Positions 17,476 to 25,817 of a DNA stretch of 54,409 nt are shown here, in pieces. This DNA comes from Pseudomonadota bacterium (GTDB lineage Bacteria > Pseudomonadota > Alphaproteobacteria > Rhizobiales > Beijerinckiaceae), in the NCBI GenBank assembly GCA_023450615.1, contig JAEXGT010000002.1, positions 1-54,409 of the forward strand, in the 5' to 3' direction. The notes beneath the pieces were generated by a model. It was not told where the DNA came from and ran no database searches. It saw only the letters and a list, made by a program, of their open reading frames with translations. How positions within the stretch are numbered: position 1 is the first letter of the stretch; each line of letters begins with the position of its first letter. The position numbers and the translations under genes are program-made.

Positions 17476-18048
17476 CTAAATCCCCCCACCGCTTTCGAAC
17501 CACCATTCCCGCACCTCCCAGCCATAGCCTTCCTCTTCCATGATGCGATCGAGATGGGCCTGAAGCTCGTCGCGCAACTCGTGGAGGGTGCGAGGGGGCG
17601 CTTCATCCTCGTCATAGGCGAATTCCGCGCGTTGCGGCGCAGGGGGCGGGTTGTGCTTCTCGATATCGCCCAGCACGCGGGTGAGGCGGGCAAGCGGCTG
17701 GAGCGAGCGCTGGGCGAGTTCCAGCGGCATGTCTTCGAGGGCGTCGGCGTGGCGCTCCGTGAGCTTCCAGAGCTTTTGCGTCACCCGCTCGCGGTGGTTG
17801 CCCGTGGCGCGGGTCGGAGCCGCCGCGCCCGGCGGACGCTGCCAGCCTTCCTGCGTCACATAGCGCGAGACGGTGGTGATCGAGATGCCGATCTCCTCGG
17901 CGATGCGCCTGTAAGGCAAGGTCGTGCCCTCCACGAGTTCGCGCAGGGCGTCGACGCGGTCAGGGGTGAGCTTTTCGCGCACAGCGCCAAGGGTTTTTGC
18001 AGGGTTTTCGGGGCTGGAAGAAGCAGGGCGGGAGGAATCAGTCGGCAT
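17476..18048 (-). CDS. Helix-turn-helix domain protein
   Basis: 190 residues. An N-terminal HTH at ~30-65 (LRELVEGTTLPYRRIAEEIGISITTVSRYVTQEGW) is followed by an acidic helical region with LWKLTERHADALEDMPLELAQRSLQPLARLTRVLGDIEKH and a charged C-terminal helix. The HTH resembles Hin/terminase-small-subunit types. No neighbouring phage or recombinase gene is present. Probably a DNA-binding protein; targets unknown. Confidence 0.7.
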   Translation of the reverse strand: MPTDSSRPASSSPENPAKTLGAVREKLTPDRVDALRELVEGTTLPYRRIAEEIGISITTVSRYVTQEGWQRPPGAAAPTRATGNHRERVTQKLWKLTERHADALEDMPLELAQRSLQPLARLTRVLGDIEKHNPPPAPQRAEFAYDEDEAPPRTLHELRDELQAHLDRIMEEEGYGWEVREWWFESGGGI

Positions 18049-18498
18049 GGCAATGAGTCTCTAGAACAAAAGAAGAACATTGTGGCGCTTATGGGAAGAA
18101 AGTCAAGGTTGGTGTGCGGTTCGGGGAGGGGAGGTGTGGGGTCTAGGATCGGGCGGGACCGACAGGCAGCGGGAATGACAGGGGAGGTGCTGGTGCCTCA
18201 CGCTGCGGCGCTTTGAACCCTGTTACGCCTCGGCACGGGCTGCGCCTCTCCGGACAGGGCGTTCCCTCGCTTCTGTCCCTCTCCCGCCCGGGAGAGGAGG
18301 GATGCGCTGTAGGGCCACCGTGCTCGCTGAATTGACCAATACGCTTCGACTTTGCGAACCCTCGATCCCCACCGTAAAGAAGGAGCGAAGAAGCCGTGCC
18401 GTTTTCGTCGCACGGTGCCGGATCGTCTTGCGCCGTCCGGGGTGACGAGCCGGGCAATGCTTGCGATCATTGCCTTTGTGACCGGACGAAAGGGCCGA
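18049..18498. other. Intergenic region with an 8-bp-arm hairpin
   Basis: 450 bp between divergent genes. CCTCTCCC (18278-18285) pairs with GGGAGAGG (18290-18297) around a 4-nt loop, a GC-rich hairpin like dispersed repeats of this order. No convincing coding sequence was found. The promoters of both flanking genes must lie here but were not resolved. Confidence 0.4.
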
Positions 18499-19098
18499 AT
18501 GCGGATTCGAAGCGTGAAATGGGTTGGAGTGGCGGCGCTCGTCCTGGCACCGCTTGCGATGATCGGCATCGGCACTGTGGCGGAAGTTGCGCTTTATTCC
18601 ACCCGCTCCAGCAAGGGGCCGGCGGATGCGGCCGTCGTGCTGGGGGCGGCGGTCTATACGGACAGGCCTTCGCCTGTGTTCGAGGAGCGCATCCGTCATG
18701 GGGTAAACCTGTTCCGCGAGGGCCGTGTGCGAAAGCTGGTGATGACCGGCGGCCTCAGCCCGGGCGACCGGCTGACGGAGGCGCGGGCCGCGCGGGACTG
18801 GAGTCTGCGCCAGGGCGTGCCGTCCGAGGCGATCCTGCTGGAGGAAGCCTCGCGCACCACGCAGGAGAACCTGGCCTTCGCATTGCCGATCCTGCGGCGG
18901 CACGGGTTGGAGCGGGTACTGATCGTCAGCGATCCGCTGCACATGCGCCGGGCCGTGGCGATGGCGCGGCGGCTCGGGATCGAGGCCGAACCGTCGCCCA
19001 CGCCCACGAGCCGTTATGTGGGGTGGAAAACATGGAGCGCGTTTCTGGTGGGCGAAGCCTATTATCTCACCCGCTGCCGGGTGGCGCGGCAGTGCTGA
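18499..19098 (+). CDS. YdcF/ElyC (DUF218) family protein
   Basis: 199 residues from ATG 18499 (AAAGGG ahead). One N-terminal membrane helix (~6-28), then a DUF218 domain: ADAAVVLGAAVYTDRPSPVFEERIRHGVNLFREGRVRKLVMTGG, then EEASRTTQENLAFALPIL and VLIVSDPLHMRRAVAMARRLG. The domain faces the periplasm in known members; ElyC/SanA relatives act in envelope polysaccharide metabolism. The specific substrate is unknown. Confidence 0.88.
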   Translation: MRIRSVKWVGVAALVLAPLAMIGIGTVAEVALYSTRSSKGPADAAVVLGAAVYTDRPSPVFEERIRHGVNLFREGRVRKLVMTGGLSPGDRLTEARAARDWSLRQGVPSEAILLEEASRTTQENLAFALPILRRHGLERVLIVSDPLHMRRAVAMARRLGIEAEPSPTPTSRYVGWKTWSAFLVGEAYYLTRCRVARQC

Positions 19099-19162
19099 AA
19101 CGGGGTTGAAACGCCGGTTTTTTGCAGTTTCCGGGGATTTTCTGGAGCGTTTCCGGGCGTTT

Positions 19163-19179
19163 CATGGAACGTTTCATCA
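19163..19179 (+). promoter_or_regulatory. 17-bp element shared with the lysR promoter (copy 1)
   Basis: CATGGAACGTTTCATCA lies 92 bp upstream of the DMT transporter start. The same sequence with one mismatch occurs inverted upstream of the LysR gene (21154-21170). Its TTTCATCA end recurs 32 bp downstream (19204-19211), three helical turns away. Candidate LysR binding site. Confidence 0.55.
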
Positions 19180-19194
19180 CCGTTCCAACAGATA

Positions 19195-19212
19195 ATGATG
19201 ACATTTCATCAT
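19195..19212. promoter_or_regulatory. Inverted repeat upstream of the DMT transporter
   Basis: ATGATGA-CATT-TCATCAT, perfect 7-bp arms, 59 bp before the start codon. Together with the upstream 17-bp element it may form a two-part LysR-type regulatory region. Confidence 0.5.
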
Positions 19213-19270
19213 TTGTGCTGATGGCCTATCGGGCGTAATCGAGACGACTTGAGATTTTCGAGACACTGCC

Positions 19271-20200
19271 ATGACCCAGGCCGCCGCCACGATGTCCGCT
19301 CAGGACGCCAAGCGCTTCGACGGAACTACTTTCGGGCTCTATGCCGCCACCGTGCTCCTGTGGGGCGTGAGCTGGATCGGCATTCGCGCGCAGCTCGGCG
19401 TGGTGGCGCCGGAGATGTCGGTGCTGTGGCGCTTCCTGCTCTCCGCCGTGCTCATGTGGGGCTGGGTGCTCGCCACCGGCCATCAGGTGCGCTTTCCGCT
19501 CGCCGATCACCTGCGCTTCGCGGCGGTGGGATGCTGCCTGTTCTCGTTCAACTTCATCTCGTTCTATTACGGCGGATTGAGCGTGCCGTCGGGGCTGCTC
19601 TCCGTGGTGTTCTCGCTCGCCTCCGTGTTCAACCTGGTGCTCGGCTTCGTGATCTTCCGGCAGAAGGTGGAGCCGCGCGTGGCGCTGGGCGGGCTCGTCG
19701 GCGTCATCGGAATCGGGCTGCTGTTCTGGCCGGAAATCACGGGCGCTGGCTTCAACGCGGCGGCGCTGAAGGGCCTCGGCCTTTGCGTGATGGGCACGCT
19801 GTTCTTCTGCTCGGGCAACATGATCTCGACATTGGTGCAGCGCCGCGGCGCGCCGCTTCTGTCCGCCACCGCCTGGGGCATGACCTATGGCTGCGCGGTG
19901 CTGCTGACGCTGAACCTCGTGCGCGGCAACGCCTTCATCATCGAGCCGACGGTGACGTATATCGGCTCGCTGCTTTATCTCGCCGTCGGCGCGTCGGTGC
20001 TGGCCTTCATGGCCTATCTCACGCTGCTGCGCCGCCTGGGCGCGGCGCGCGCGGGCTACACGACCGTGCTGTTTCCCATCATCGCGCTTGCGGTGTCCAC
20101 CCTGCTCGAAGGCTATCAGTGGACGGCTCTCGCCGGCATCGGCGTGGTGTTCGCCCTCGTCGGAAACGTGCTGGTGCTGAGCAAGCCCGCCGCGAAGTAG
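19271..20200 (+). CDS. DMT family (EamA) transporter
   Basis: 309 residues with about ten membrane helices in two EamA repeats (~20-150 and ~165-300); the first has TVLLWGVSWIGIRAQLG and the second ends LEGYQWTALAGIGVVFALVGNVLVL. These inner-membrane exporters move amino acids, metabolites or drugs. It is convergent with a LysR gene (stops 3 bp apart) that shares a promoter element, so it is the likely target. ATG 19292 is an alternative start; neither has a strong ribosome site. Confidence 0.9.
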   Translation: MTQAAATMSAQDAKRFDGTTFGLYAATVLLWGVSWIGIRAQLGVVAPEMSVLWRFLLSAVLMWGWVLATGHQVRFPLADHLRFAAVGCCLFSFNFISFYYGGLSVPSGLLSVVFSLASVFNLVLGFVIFRQKVEPRVALGGLVGVIGIGLLFWPEITGAGFNAAALKGLGLCVMGTLFFCSGNMISTLVQRRGAPLLSATAWGMTYGCAVLLTLNLVRGNAFIIEPTVTYIGSLLYLAVGASVLAFMAYLTLLRRLGAARAGYTTVLFPIIALAVSTLLEGYQWTALAGIGVVFALVGNVLVLSKPAAK

Positions 20201-20203
20201 GCG

Positions 20204-21094
20204 CTACTCGGCGGCGACCTGAAACACGGGCCGCGTGGAGCCGAGATTGTCGAGGGACTGCTTGATGTGGAAGCCCAGCGCATCCGCAAGCGGGTTCTCC
20301 TCGCCGCGCGCGCGGATCAGGCCGATCTTGCACGAGGGCAGGGCGGGGAAGCCGTCGGACGGACCGAGAATCCGCATGCCCGGGCGCACGGCGCTCTCCG
20401 GCAGAACGGAGACCGCAAGGCCCGCCAGAACCGCCGCGCCCACGGCGGTGGAATGCCAGCTCACATAGGCGATGCGGAAGGCGCGGTCGGCGCTTTCCAG
20501 CGCCTCCGTCGCCGAGTGGCGCCAGTCGCAGTTCGGGCGGCCGAGCGCCAGCGGAATCGGAGTTTCCTCGTGCACGCCGTGGCGGGCCGAAGCGACCCAC
20601 AGAAGCTGCTCGATGCGCACGATCTCGGACGGGCCGCGCCGGTCCACATGGGTGATGATCGCAAGGTCCAGGTCGCCGTGCTGCACGCGCTCGATCAGGT
20701 TGTGCGTGGGCTCGCACACCACCGTCACCTCCGCCTTCGGATTGGAGCGCGAGAACCGCGCCAGAATCTCCGGCAGGTAACGGTCGGCGTAATCGTCGGG
20801 CAGGCCGAGGCGCACCCGGCCGGTGAGTTCGTGATCGCTGAACGAGGCCATGCATTCCGCGTTCAGCCGCACGATCCGGCGGGCATAATCGAGCAGCCGC
20901 TCGCCCTCATCCGTGAGCTTGGAGAGGCGGCCGTCGCGCTCGAAGATCGCCTTGCCGACCCGGTCCTCCAGCCGCTTCATCTGCATAGATACCGCGCTCT
21001 GCGTCTTATGCACGATCTCCGCCGCGCGCGTGAACGACCCCGTATCCGCGATCGCCACGAATGTCCGGAGCTGATCGATATCGAGCAAATGCAT
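20204..21094 (-). CDS. LysR family transcriptional regulator
   Basis: 296 residues from ATG 21094, preceded by GGGGGGA. N-terminal winged HTH: LLDIDQLRTFVAIADTGSFTRAAEIVHKTQSAVSMQMKRLEDRVG (~3-47). Then the linker helix and a periplasmic-binding-like effector domain (~92-290) with GRVRLGLPDDYADRYLPEILARFSR. The arrangement with the DMT gene is unusual: the two are convergent, not divergent, yet both promoters carry the same 17-bp element. An inducing ligand, perhaps the exported metabolite, is inferred but unknown. Confidence 0.93.
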   Translation of the reverse strand: MHLLDIDQLRTFVAIADTGSFTRAAEIVHKTQSAVSMQMKRLEDRVGKAIFERDGRLSKLTDEGERLLDYARRIVRLNAECMASFSDHELTGRVRLGLPDDYADRYLPEILARFSRSNPKAEVTVVCEPTHNLIERVQHGDLDLAIITHVDRRGPSEIVRIEQLLWVASARHGVHEETPIPLALGRPNCDWRHSATEALESADRAFRIAYVSWHSTAVGAAVLAGLAVSVLPESAVRPGMRILGPSDGFPALPSCKIGLIRARGEENPLADALGFHIKQSLDNLGSTRPVFQVAAE

Positions 21095-21153
21095 GGATTC
21101 CCCCCTCCCTATCAATTTCAATGATGATACATATCTCAAACAATCGTTTCAAG

Positions 21154-21170
21154 TGATGAAACATTCCATG
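21154..21170 (-). promoter_or_regulatory. 17-bp element shared with the DMT promoter (copy 2)
   Basis: TGATGAAACATTCCATG, the reverse complement of 19163-19179 with 16 of 17 bases equal, 60 bp upstream of the LysR start. Relative to its gene it has the same orientation as copy 1. Consistent with autoregulation plus control of the transporter. Confidence 0.55.
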
Positions 21171-21250
21171 CTATTTATTTCAACAACAAGAAAAAAATTA
21201 TCTAATGATATCAATGACTTGAGCTGACATGTCCTTGGCGGATCTCTGGT

Positions 21251-21309
21251 AGATTACCGGCAGATTGCTGGCATGTCTCTGACACTTTTCGGAATGTTCA
21301 CTGACACTT
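21251..21309 (+). promoter_or_regulatory. Direct repeats upstream of the DUF1127 gene
   Basis: AGATTACCGG/AGATTGCTGG start 11 bp apart (21251, 21262), and CTGACACTT occurs twice (21279-21287 and 21301-21309), 22 bp apart. Spacings of about one and two helical turns suggest regulator contacts on one DNA face. The regulator is unknown. Confidence 0.35.
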
Positions 21310-21351
21310 CTGAAAGACCGCGAAGGCAACAAGAGCGAAAGGAGACCTGAC

Positions 21352-21663
21352 ATGATCCGGTCCGCAGCAACCATCATTACCGTGCCTGGATTTTCCACTC
21401 TGGGCTGGTTGGTGCGCGTGCTCGTCTCCTTCGCCAAGGCGTTCAGGGATCGCCAGGAGGTCAGGAACCTCGCCGAGCTGGACGAGCGCATGCTCAAGGA
21501 TATCGGCCTCACGCGGGACGACGTGGTGAGCGCGCTCGCGGAGCCGCTTCATCATCGGCCGTCATGGGTGTTGGTTCGATGCACCAGGGCGGCCCCTCTG
21601 GTTTCACGGCCTGCCCCCGAGCGGAGGATCCGGCCGGAGCTTCGGCTCGTGAGCCGGACTTAA
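21352..21663 (+). CDS. DUF1127 domain protein
   Basis: 103 residues from ATG 21352 with AAAGGAGA. The DUF1127 motif at ~32-66, RDRQEVRNLAELDERMLKDIGLTRDDVVSALAEP, is complete. The N-terminus carries a short hydrophobic helix. The ~37-residue Arg/Pro-rich C-terminal tail is longer than in many family members. DUF1127 proteins are small Arg-rich factors linked to RNA and phosphate or stress physiology in alphaproteobacteria. The stop shares TTAA with the opposing DUF937 gene. Confidence 0.88.
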   Translation: MIRSAATIITVPGFSTLGWLVRVLVSFAKAFRDRQEVRNLAELDERMLKDIGLTRDDVVSALAEPLHHRPSWVLVRCTRAAPLVSRPAPERRIRPELRLVSRT

Positions 21664-22388
21664 GGCTTTCCGGAGCCGCTCTTCCAGGCATCCTCGATGA
21701 TCGATTGGAGGGACGTGAGATACTGCATCTGCATCTCGTGTCCCTTCTCCATCATGTCATTCCAACGGGTGGATGGCGCGGGCTCCTGCGGCTTCCGGGG
21801 AGCGGACATGTAAAGAAAGCCGGTCATCATCTCCTCGAACGGATTGACGGCAGGCTTTCTTTCCGGCTCCGAGGGCTTCAGCCAGTTACCCCACAAGTCC
21901 ATCCAGGGATTGGGCGCATCCTGCTTAGGCTTTTCCGTGGAGCCTGTCAGGTTTGATGCGGCCTGAGACTGCGCGCTCATCCATTGAGACAATCCACCCG
22001 CGACGAGTCCCGCATAGAGGGGCAGGATCTGCTGCATGGTCTCGACGCCGATCCCGGTGAAATCGGCAGCCTGATGCGCCACGCGGCGGCTTGCTTCATC
22101 GGAGCCGAACAACTGATCGAGAAGGCGTCTGCCGTCTTGCTGAGCCTGCGGAGAGAAGGAGCGCGCCGCCATCTGCCAGAAATTCTGATAGCCGCCGCTC
22201 ATCAAGGATTGCAGGAAGCGGTTGGGGTCGTTGCCGGTCATCGCATGCTGCAAGCCCATGACGAAGGCGGGCATGAGGGCCGCCATGGCTCTCTGCTGCT
22301 GATCGCCCGTCAGCTGGAACTGCCGGGCCAAAGCCTCGAAGCCCGCTTGTGTCTGCGCCTGCCGCATCAGGTCGAACCAGTTGAACAT
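21660..22388 (-). CDS. DUF937-like domain protein
   Basis: 242 residues from ATG 22388 (GAGGAG ahead). All-helical N-terminal domain (~1-150): MFNWFDLMRQAQTQAGFEALARQF, MAALMPAFVMGLQ, LDQLFGSDEASRRVAHQAADFTGIGVETMQQILPLYAGLV, matching the DUF937 pattern. The C-terminal third is Trp/Pro/Met-rich and probably flexible. Function unknown; cytosolic, no signal peptide. Confidence 0.75.
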   Translation of the reverse strand: MFNWFDLMRQAQTQAGFEALARQFQLTGDQQQRAMAALMPAFVMGLQHAMTGNDPNRFLQSLMSGGYQNFWQMAARSFSPQAQQDGRRLLDQLFGSDEASRRVAHQAADFTGIGVETMQQILPLYAGLVAGGLSQWMSAQSQAASNLTGSTEKPKQDAPNPWMDLWGNWLKPSEPERKPAVNPFEEMMTGFLYMSAPRKPQEPAPSTRWNDMMEKGHEMQMQYLTSLQSIIEDAWKSGSGKP

Positions 22389-22426
22389 GGCGGGCTCCTC
22401 GAATGCTGACGCGCTGCACACGCCAT

Positions 22427-23806
22427 TTAAGGGATCGGAACAGCTTGCCTCTCAAGGCGGCGGATTGTCCAGAACGCAGTGATGATCGCGGCGATGCCGA
22501 AGACGATGGATCCCGCGCCGATACCGAGCAGCGCGCCTTTCGGCCCGCCGATCTGCGCTCCGAAATAGGCAAACGGAATCATGCCCAGCGTCGCCCGCCC
22601 CCAGTTGAAGAAGGTCGAGAGAAGGGGATAGCCGAGATTGTTGAAAGAGGCATTGGCGACGAACACGAGGCTGACGAAGAACCAGATCAGCCCGCTCAAC
22701 TGGCAGAAGAACCGCACGAGATCGGCCGTGAGCGGCGGCGCATTGAAGGCGATGACGATAGGGGTCTGCAGCAAGAACAGCAGAAGCCAGACGCTGAGCA
22801 CATAGAGGATCATGAAGGTCAGTGAATCCTTCAGGGTCTGCTTCATGCGGTCGTAGCGCCGCGCGCCCCAGTTCTGCCCCAGAACAGGACCGATGGCGCC
22901 GGCCAGGGCGAAGACGCCCGCAAAGGCTACCGGGACGACGCGGTCGATAATGGCCGAGGCTGCAATCGCCTCGTCGCCGAACTGCGCCATGATGCCGGTG
23001 AAGAAGGCGTTCGCCGCAGGCGCCGCGAGATTGGTCAGGATCGCCGGAACGGCAATGGCGAAGAAGGGTCGTGCATCGCGCAGGATGGATTGCAGGCTGG
23101 GCTTTGCGAGCAGCTTGTGGGTGCGCGTGACATAGAGATAGCCCATGTAGAGATAGGCGACGCGCGCGAGATTGATCGAGATTGCAGCGCCGTCGGATTT
23201 CAGATCCAGGGCGAAGATCAGGATCGGGTCGAGAAGAACGGTGACGACGGCAACCGAGAGCGTCGCATACATGCTGCGCTTGGCATCGCCCGCCGCGCGC
23301 AGGATCGTGGAGAACGCCATGCCGCCGGCCATCAGGGCATTGGTCGGCAGGGCGATCCAAAGGAAGCTCTGCGCCACCTCGAAGGTCCGTCCGCTCGCGC
23401 CCATGGCCTTCAGGATCTGAGGCAGGAACGGCAGCGCGATCAGGCTGACGCCCAGGCCGATCGCCGCCATGATGATGCTGCCCGAGGCGGCCAGACGCCG
23501 CGCGTCGTCGTAAAGGCGCGCACCAAGCGCGCGCGAGACGAGCGCGCCGATGGGGATCATCAGGCCGACATTGATGGAGACGGTGAAGAACATCACGACG
23601 GTCGCAATGCCGACGCCTGCCGTCATGCTGGGGTCGTTAAGCCATGAGATGTAGAGCAGCGACACCAGATCCACGATGAAGATGGCGATCAGGCCCGCGC
23701 CGCCCGTTCCCGTCATCACGAGCACGTGGCGCATGGTCGAGCCCTGCACAAAAACCGGCGTCTCGGAATGCGTCTGCGCATTCTGCTTCGTGGATTTGAT
23801 GTCCAT
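22427..23806 (-). CDS. MATE family efflux transporter
   Basis: 459 residues with 12 predicted membrane helices in two MatE halves. The start is ATG 23806, overlapping the upstream antiporter stop by one base (TGATG). MATE proteins export cationic drugs or metabolites using H+ or Na+. Internal repeats are visible: GALVSRALGARLYDDARRLAASG in the first half and GPVLGQNWGARRYDRMKQTLKDSL in the second. Translational coupling to a cation/proton antiporter suggests co-regulation; substrate unknown. Confidence 0.92.
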   Translation of the reverse strand: MDIKSTKQNAQTHSETPVFVQGSTMRHVLVMTGTGGAGLIAIFIVDLVSLLYISWLNDPSMTAGVGIATVVMFFTVSINVGLMIPIGALVSRALGARLYDDARRLAASGSIIMAAIGLGVSLIALPFLPQILKAMGASGRTFEVAQSFLWIALPTNALMAGGMAFSTILRAAGDAKRSMYATLSVAVVTVLLDPILIFALDLKSDGAAISINLARVAYLYMGYLYVTRTHKLLAKPSLQSILRDARPFFAIAVPAILTNLAAPAANAFFTGIMAQFGDEAIAASAIIDRVVPVAFAGVFALAGAIGPVLGQNWGARRYDRMKQTLKDSLTFMILYVLSVWLLLFLLQTPIVIAFNAPPLTADLVRFFCQLSGLIWFFVSLVFVANASFNNLGYPLLSTFFNWGRATLGMIPFAYFGAQIGGPKGALLGIGAGSIVFGIAAIITAFWTIRRLERQAVPIP

Positions 23807-25656
23807 CAGAGGACTCCCTCGCCGAGAATGTCGCGCGTTTCCGGGCTCAGCGCCTTGGCCTTCCCAGTCGGGGAAGTCAACGGCTCGGGTGTGATCCTTG
23901 CGCCGACGACGAGTTCCGCGCCGCCCATCGTGCCAACCTCCTTTTGCAGGAAGAGGCGTGCGATGTCGCGCTTGCGCACGTCCTGCGCGCAAGTGGCGGC
24001 GGTTGCCGCGTCGATCCCGAGTTCCTCAAGGGCCGAGCGTCCGAACACGATGGCGGATTCGAAAGTTTCGCGAAGCTGATAATCGACGCCGATCTTCAGC
24101 AGCTTCACCGCATGAATGCGGTCGAAGGCGCGCACGAAGCTGCGGGCGTTCGGGAAGTTCTCGCGAACGATCTCGGCAATCTTCTCGATGGTCTCCGGCT
24201 CGTTCGTGCAGACACAGATCATTTCCGCCTTCTCGGCGCCTGCGGCGCGCAGAACATCGAGGCGCGTTCCGTCGCCGTAATAGATCTTGAGGCCGAAGCG
24301 GGCGGCGTCGCGCACCCGTTCCACATTGCTGTCGATGACGGTGGCGTTGATGTTCTGCGACAGCAGAACCTGATTCACGATCTGCCCAAACCGTCCGAAG
24401 CCGATGACCAGAACGCGGCTCGACAGGTCGCTTTCCTGCCCGACGAAACCCTCCACCTCATCCTCGTCCGCGCGCTCCGGCTTGGAGAGCAAGGCTCTCT
24501 CGACCAGGGTGGAGAAGATCGGTCCGACCAGCATGGTGATGGCGGCGAGCGCCGTCACGAGCTGCGCGTCGTCGGTGTTCATCAATCCGGCGTTCATGGC
24601 GACGGGCAAGAGCACGAAGGCGAACTCGCCCGCTGTGCAAAGCAGCGTGCCGGATCTCAGGCCGTCGCGCCATGAGGCGCCGAAAATGCGCGAGAGAACC
24701 GCGATCAGAATCGTTTTTCCGACGATCACGACCGGAGCCGCGACGACCAGGAACATCCATTTTTCCCGCACGAGCGCCACGTCGATGGACATGCCCACGC
24801 TCATGAAGAACAGGCCGAGCAATATTCCGCGAAAGGGCTCGATATCGGCCTCAAGCTGGTGCCGGAAATTCGACTCGGCGAGGAGCAGGCCGGCGAGGAA
24901 CGCGCCCATGGCCATGGACAGGCCCACTTCCTCCATGAGCAGGGCCGCGCCCAGCACCACCAGCAGAGCCGAGGCGGTCATCACTTCGCGGGCGCCGGTG
25001 CGCGCCAAAATACGGAAGAAGGGGTTCAGGCCATAGCGGCCCACCAGAACCACGGCCGCAATGGCGGCGGCGACTTCGGCTGCCGCCACGAGCCGGTCCA
25101 TCAGCGATCCGTTCTCGACTGACATGCCCGGAGCCAGAAGAGGCAGGATGGCGAGAATGGGAACGACGGAGAGGTCCTGAAACAGCAGGATGGCGAAGGA
25201 GCGCTGCCCGTAAGAGGTCTGCAGATCGTTGCGCTCTCCCAGCATCTGAAGCGCAATGGCGGTGGCCGAGAGCGCCAGCGCGATGCCGATGACGAAGGCC
25301 GCGTTGAAGCTCAGGCCCACGGCCAGCGAAGCCCCGCCGATGCAAAGCGCGGTGATGCCCATCTGGGCAAGGCCGAGCCCGAAGATGTCCCGCTTCATGG
25401 ACCAGAGGTGGGACAGCTTCAGCTCGAGGCCGATGATGAAGAGCAGCAGGACGACGCCAAGCTCCGCGACCGTGGCGATCGTCTGGGGATCGCCGACGAG
25501 ACGCAGGCCCGAAGGGCCGATGGCAACGCCCGCCGCCAGATAGCCGAGCACGGCGGAAAGGCCGATGAAACGGAAGATCGGCACAGCGACGACGGCCGCC
25601 CCGCAGAAGGTCAGGATGGGAGGAAGGAAGCTGACATGGGAGGCTGCACTGGCCAT
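23806..25656 (-). CDS. CPA2 family monovalent cation:proton antiporter, Kef-type
   Basis: 616 residues. Na+/H+ exchanger membrane domain ~10-385 (FIIGLELKLSHLWSM, LFQDLSVVPILAILPL, AFLAGLLLAESNFRHQLEADIEPFRGILLGLFFMSVGMSID), then a cytosolic TrkA-N/RCK domain ~420-540 with the dinucleotide motif VLVIGFGRFG. This is the layout of KefB/KefC/YbaL potassium-proton exchangers. The start ATG 25656 was chosen because it precedes the first membrane helix; upstream in-frame sequence is low-complexity and shared with the promoter region. Coupled to the MATE gene. Confidence 0.9.
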   Translation of the reverse strand: MASAASHVSFLPPILTFCGAAVVAVPIFRFIGLSAVLGYLAAGVAIGPSGLRLVGDPQTIATVAELGVVLLLFIIGLELKLSHLWSMKRDIFGLGLAQMGITALCIGGASLAVGLSFNAAFVIGIALALSATAIALQMLGERNDLQTSYGQRSFAILLFQDLSVVPILAILPLLAPGMSVENGSLMDRLVAAAEVAAAIAAVVLVGRYGLNPFFRILARTGAREVMTASALLVVLGAALLMEEVGLSMAMGAFLAGLLLAESNFRHQLEADIEPFRGILLGLFFMSVGMSIDVALVREKWMFLVVAAPVVIVGKTILIAVLSRIFGASWRDGLRSGTLLCTAGEFAFVLLPVAMNAGLMNTDDAQLVTALAAITMLVGPIFSTLVERALLSKPERADEDEVEGFVGQESDLSSRVLVIGFGRFGQIVNQVLLSQNINATVIDSNVERVRDAARFGLKIYYGDGTRLDVLRAAGAEKAEMICVCTNEPETIEKIAEIVRENFPNARSFVRAFDRIHAVKLLKIGVDYQLRETFESAIVFGRSALEELGIDAATAATCAQDVRKRDIARLFLQKEVGTMGGAELVVGARITPEPLTSPTGKAKALSPETRDILGEGVL

Positions 25657-25817
25657 CGGGCAATCGCAATCCGGTGAGGGGCTCCCGTTTGAAGGGGGCT
25701 TGCCCTTTCTAGGGTGTCTTGCCCCCAAGGGCGAGCCCTTCTTGCGAGGCCATAGGCCGCGAATTAGCGTCGCTCCCGCTTGACAGGAGGGGCCTCGTCT
25801 CGCCACATCGCGGGATC

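Noticed and set aside
18143..18457. Possible coding frames in the 18.0-18.5 kb gap
   Set aside because: Frames are Arg/Pro/Ser-rich, overlap hairpins and repeats, and lack ribosome sites.
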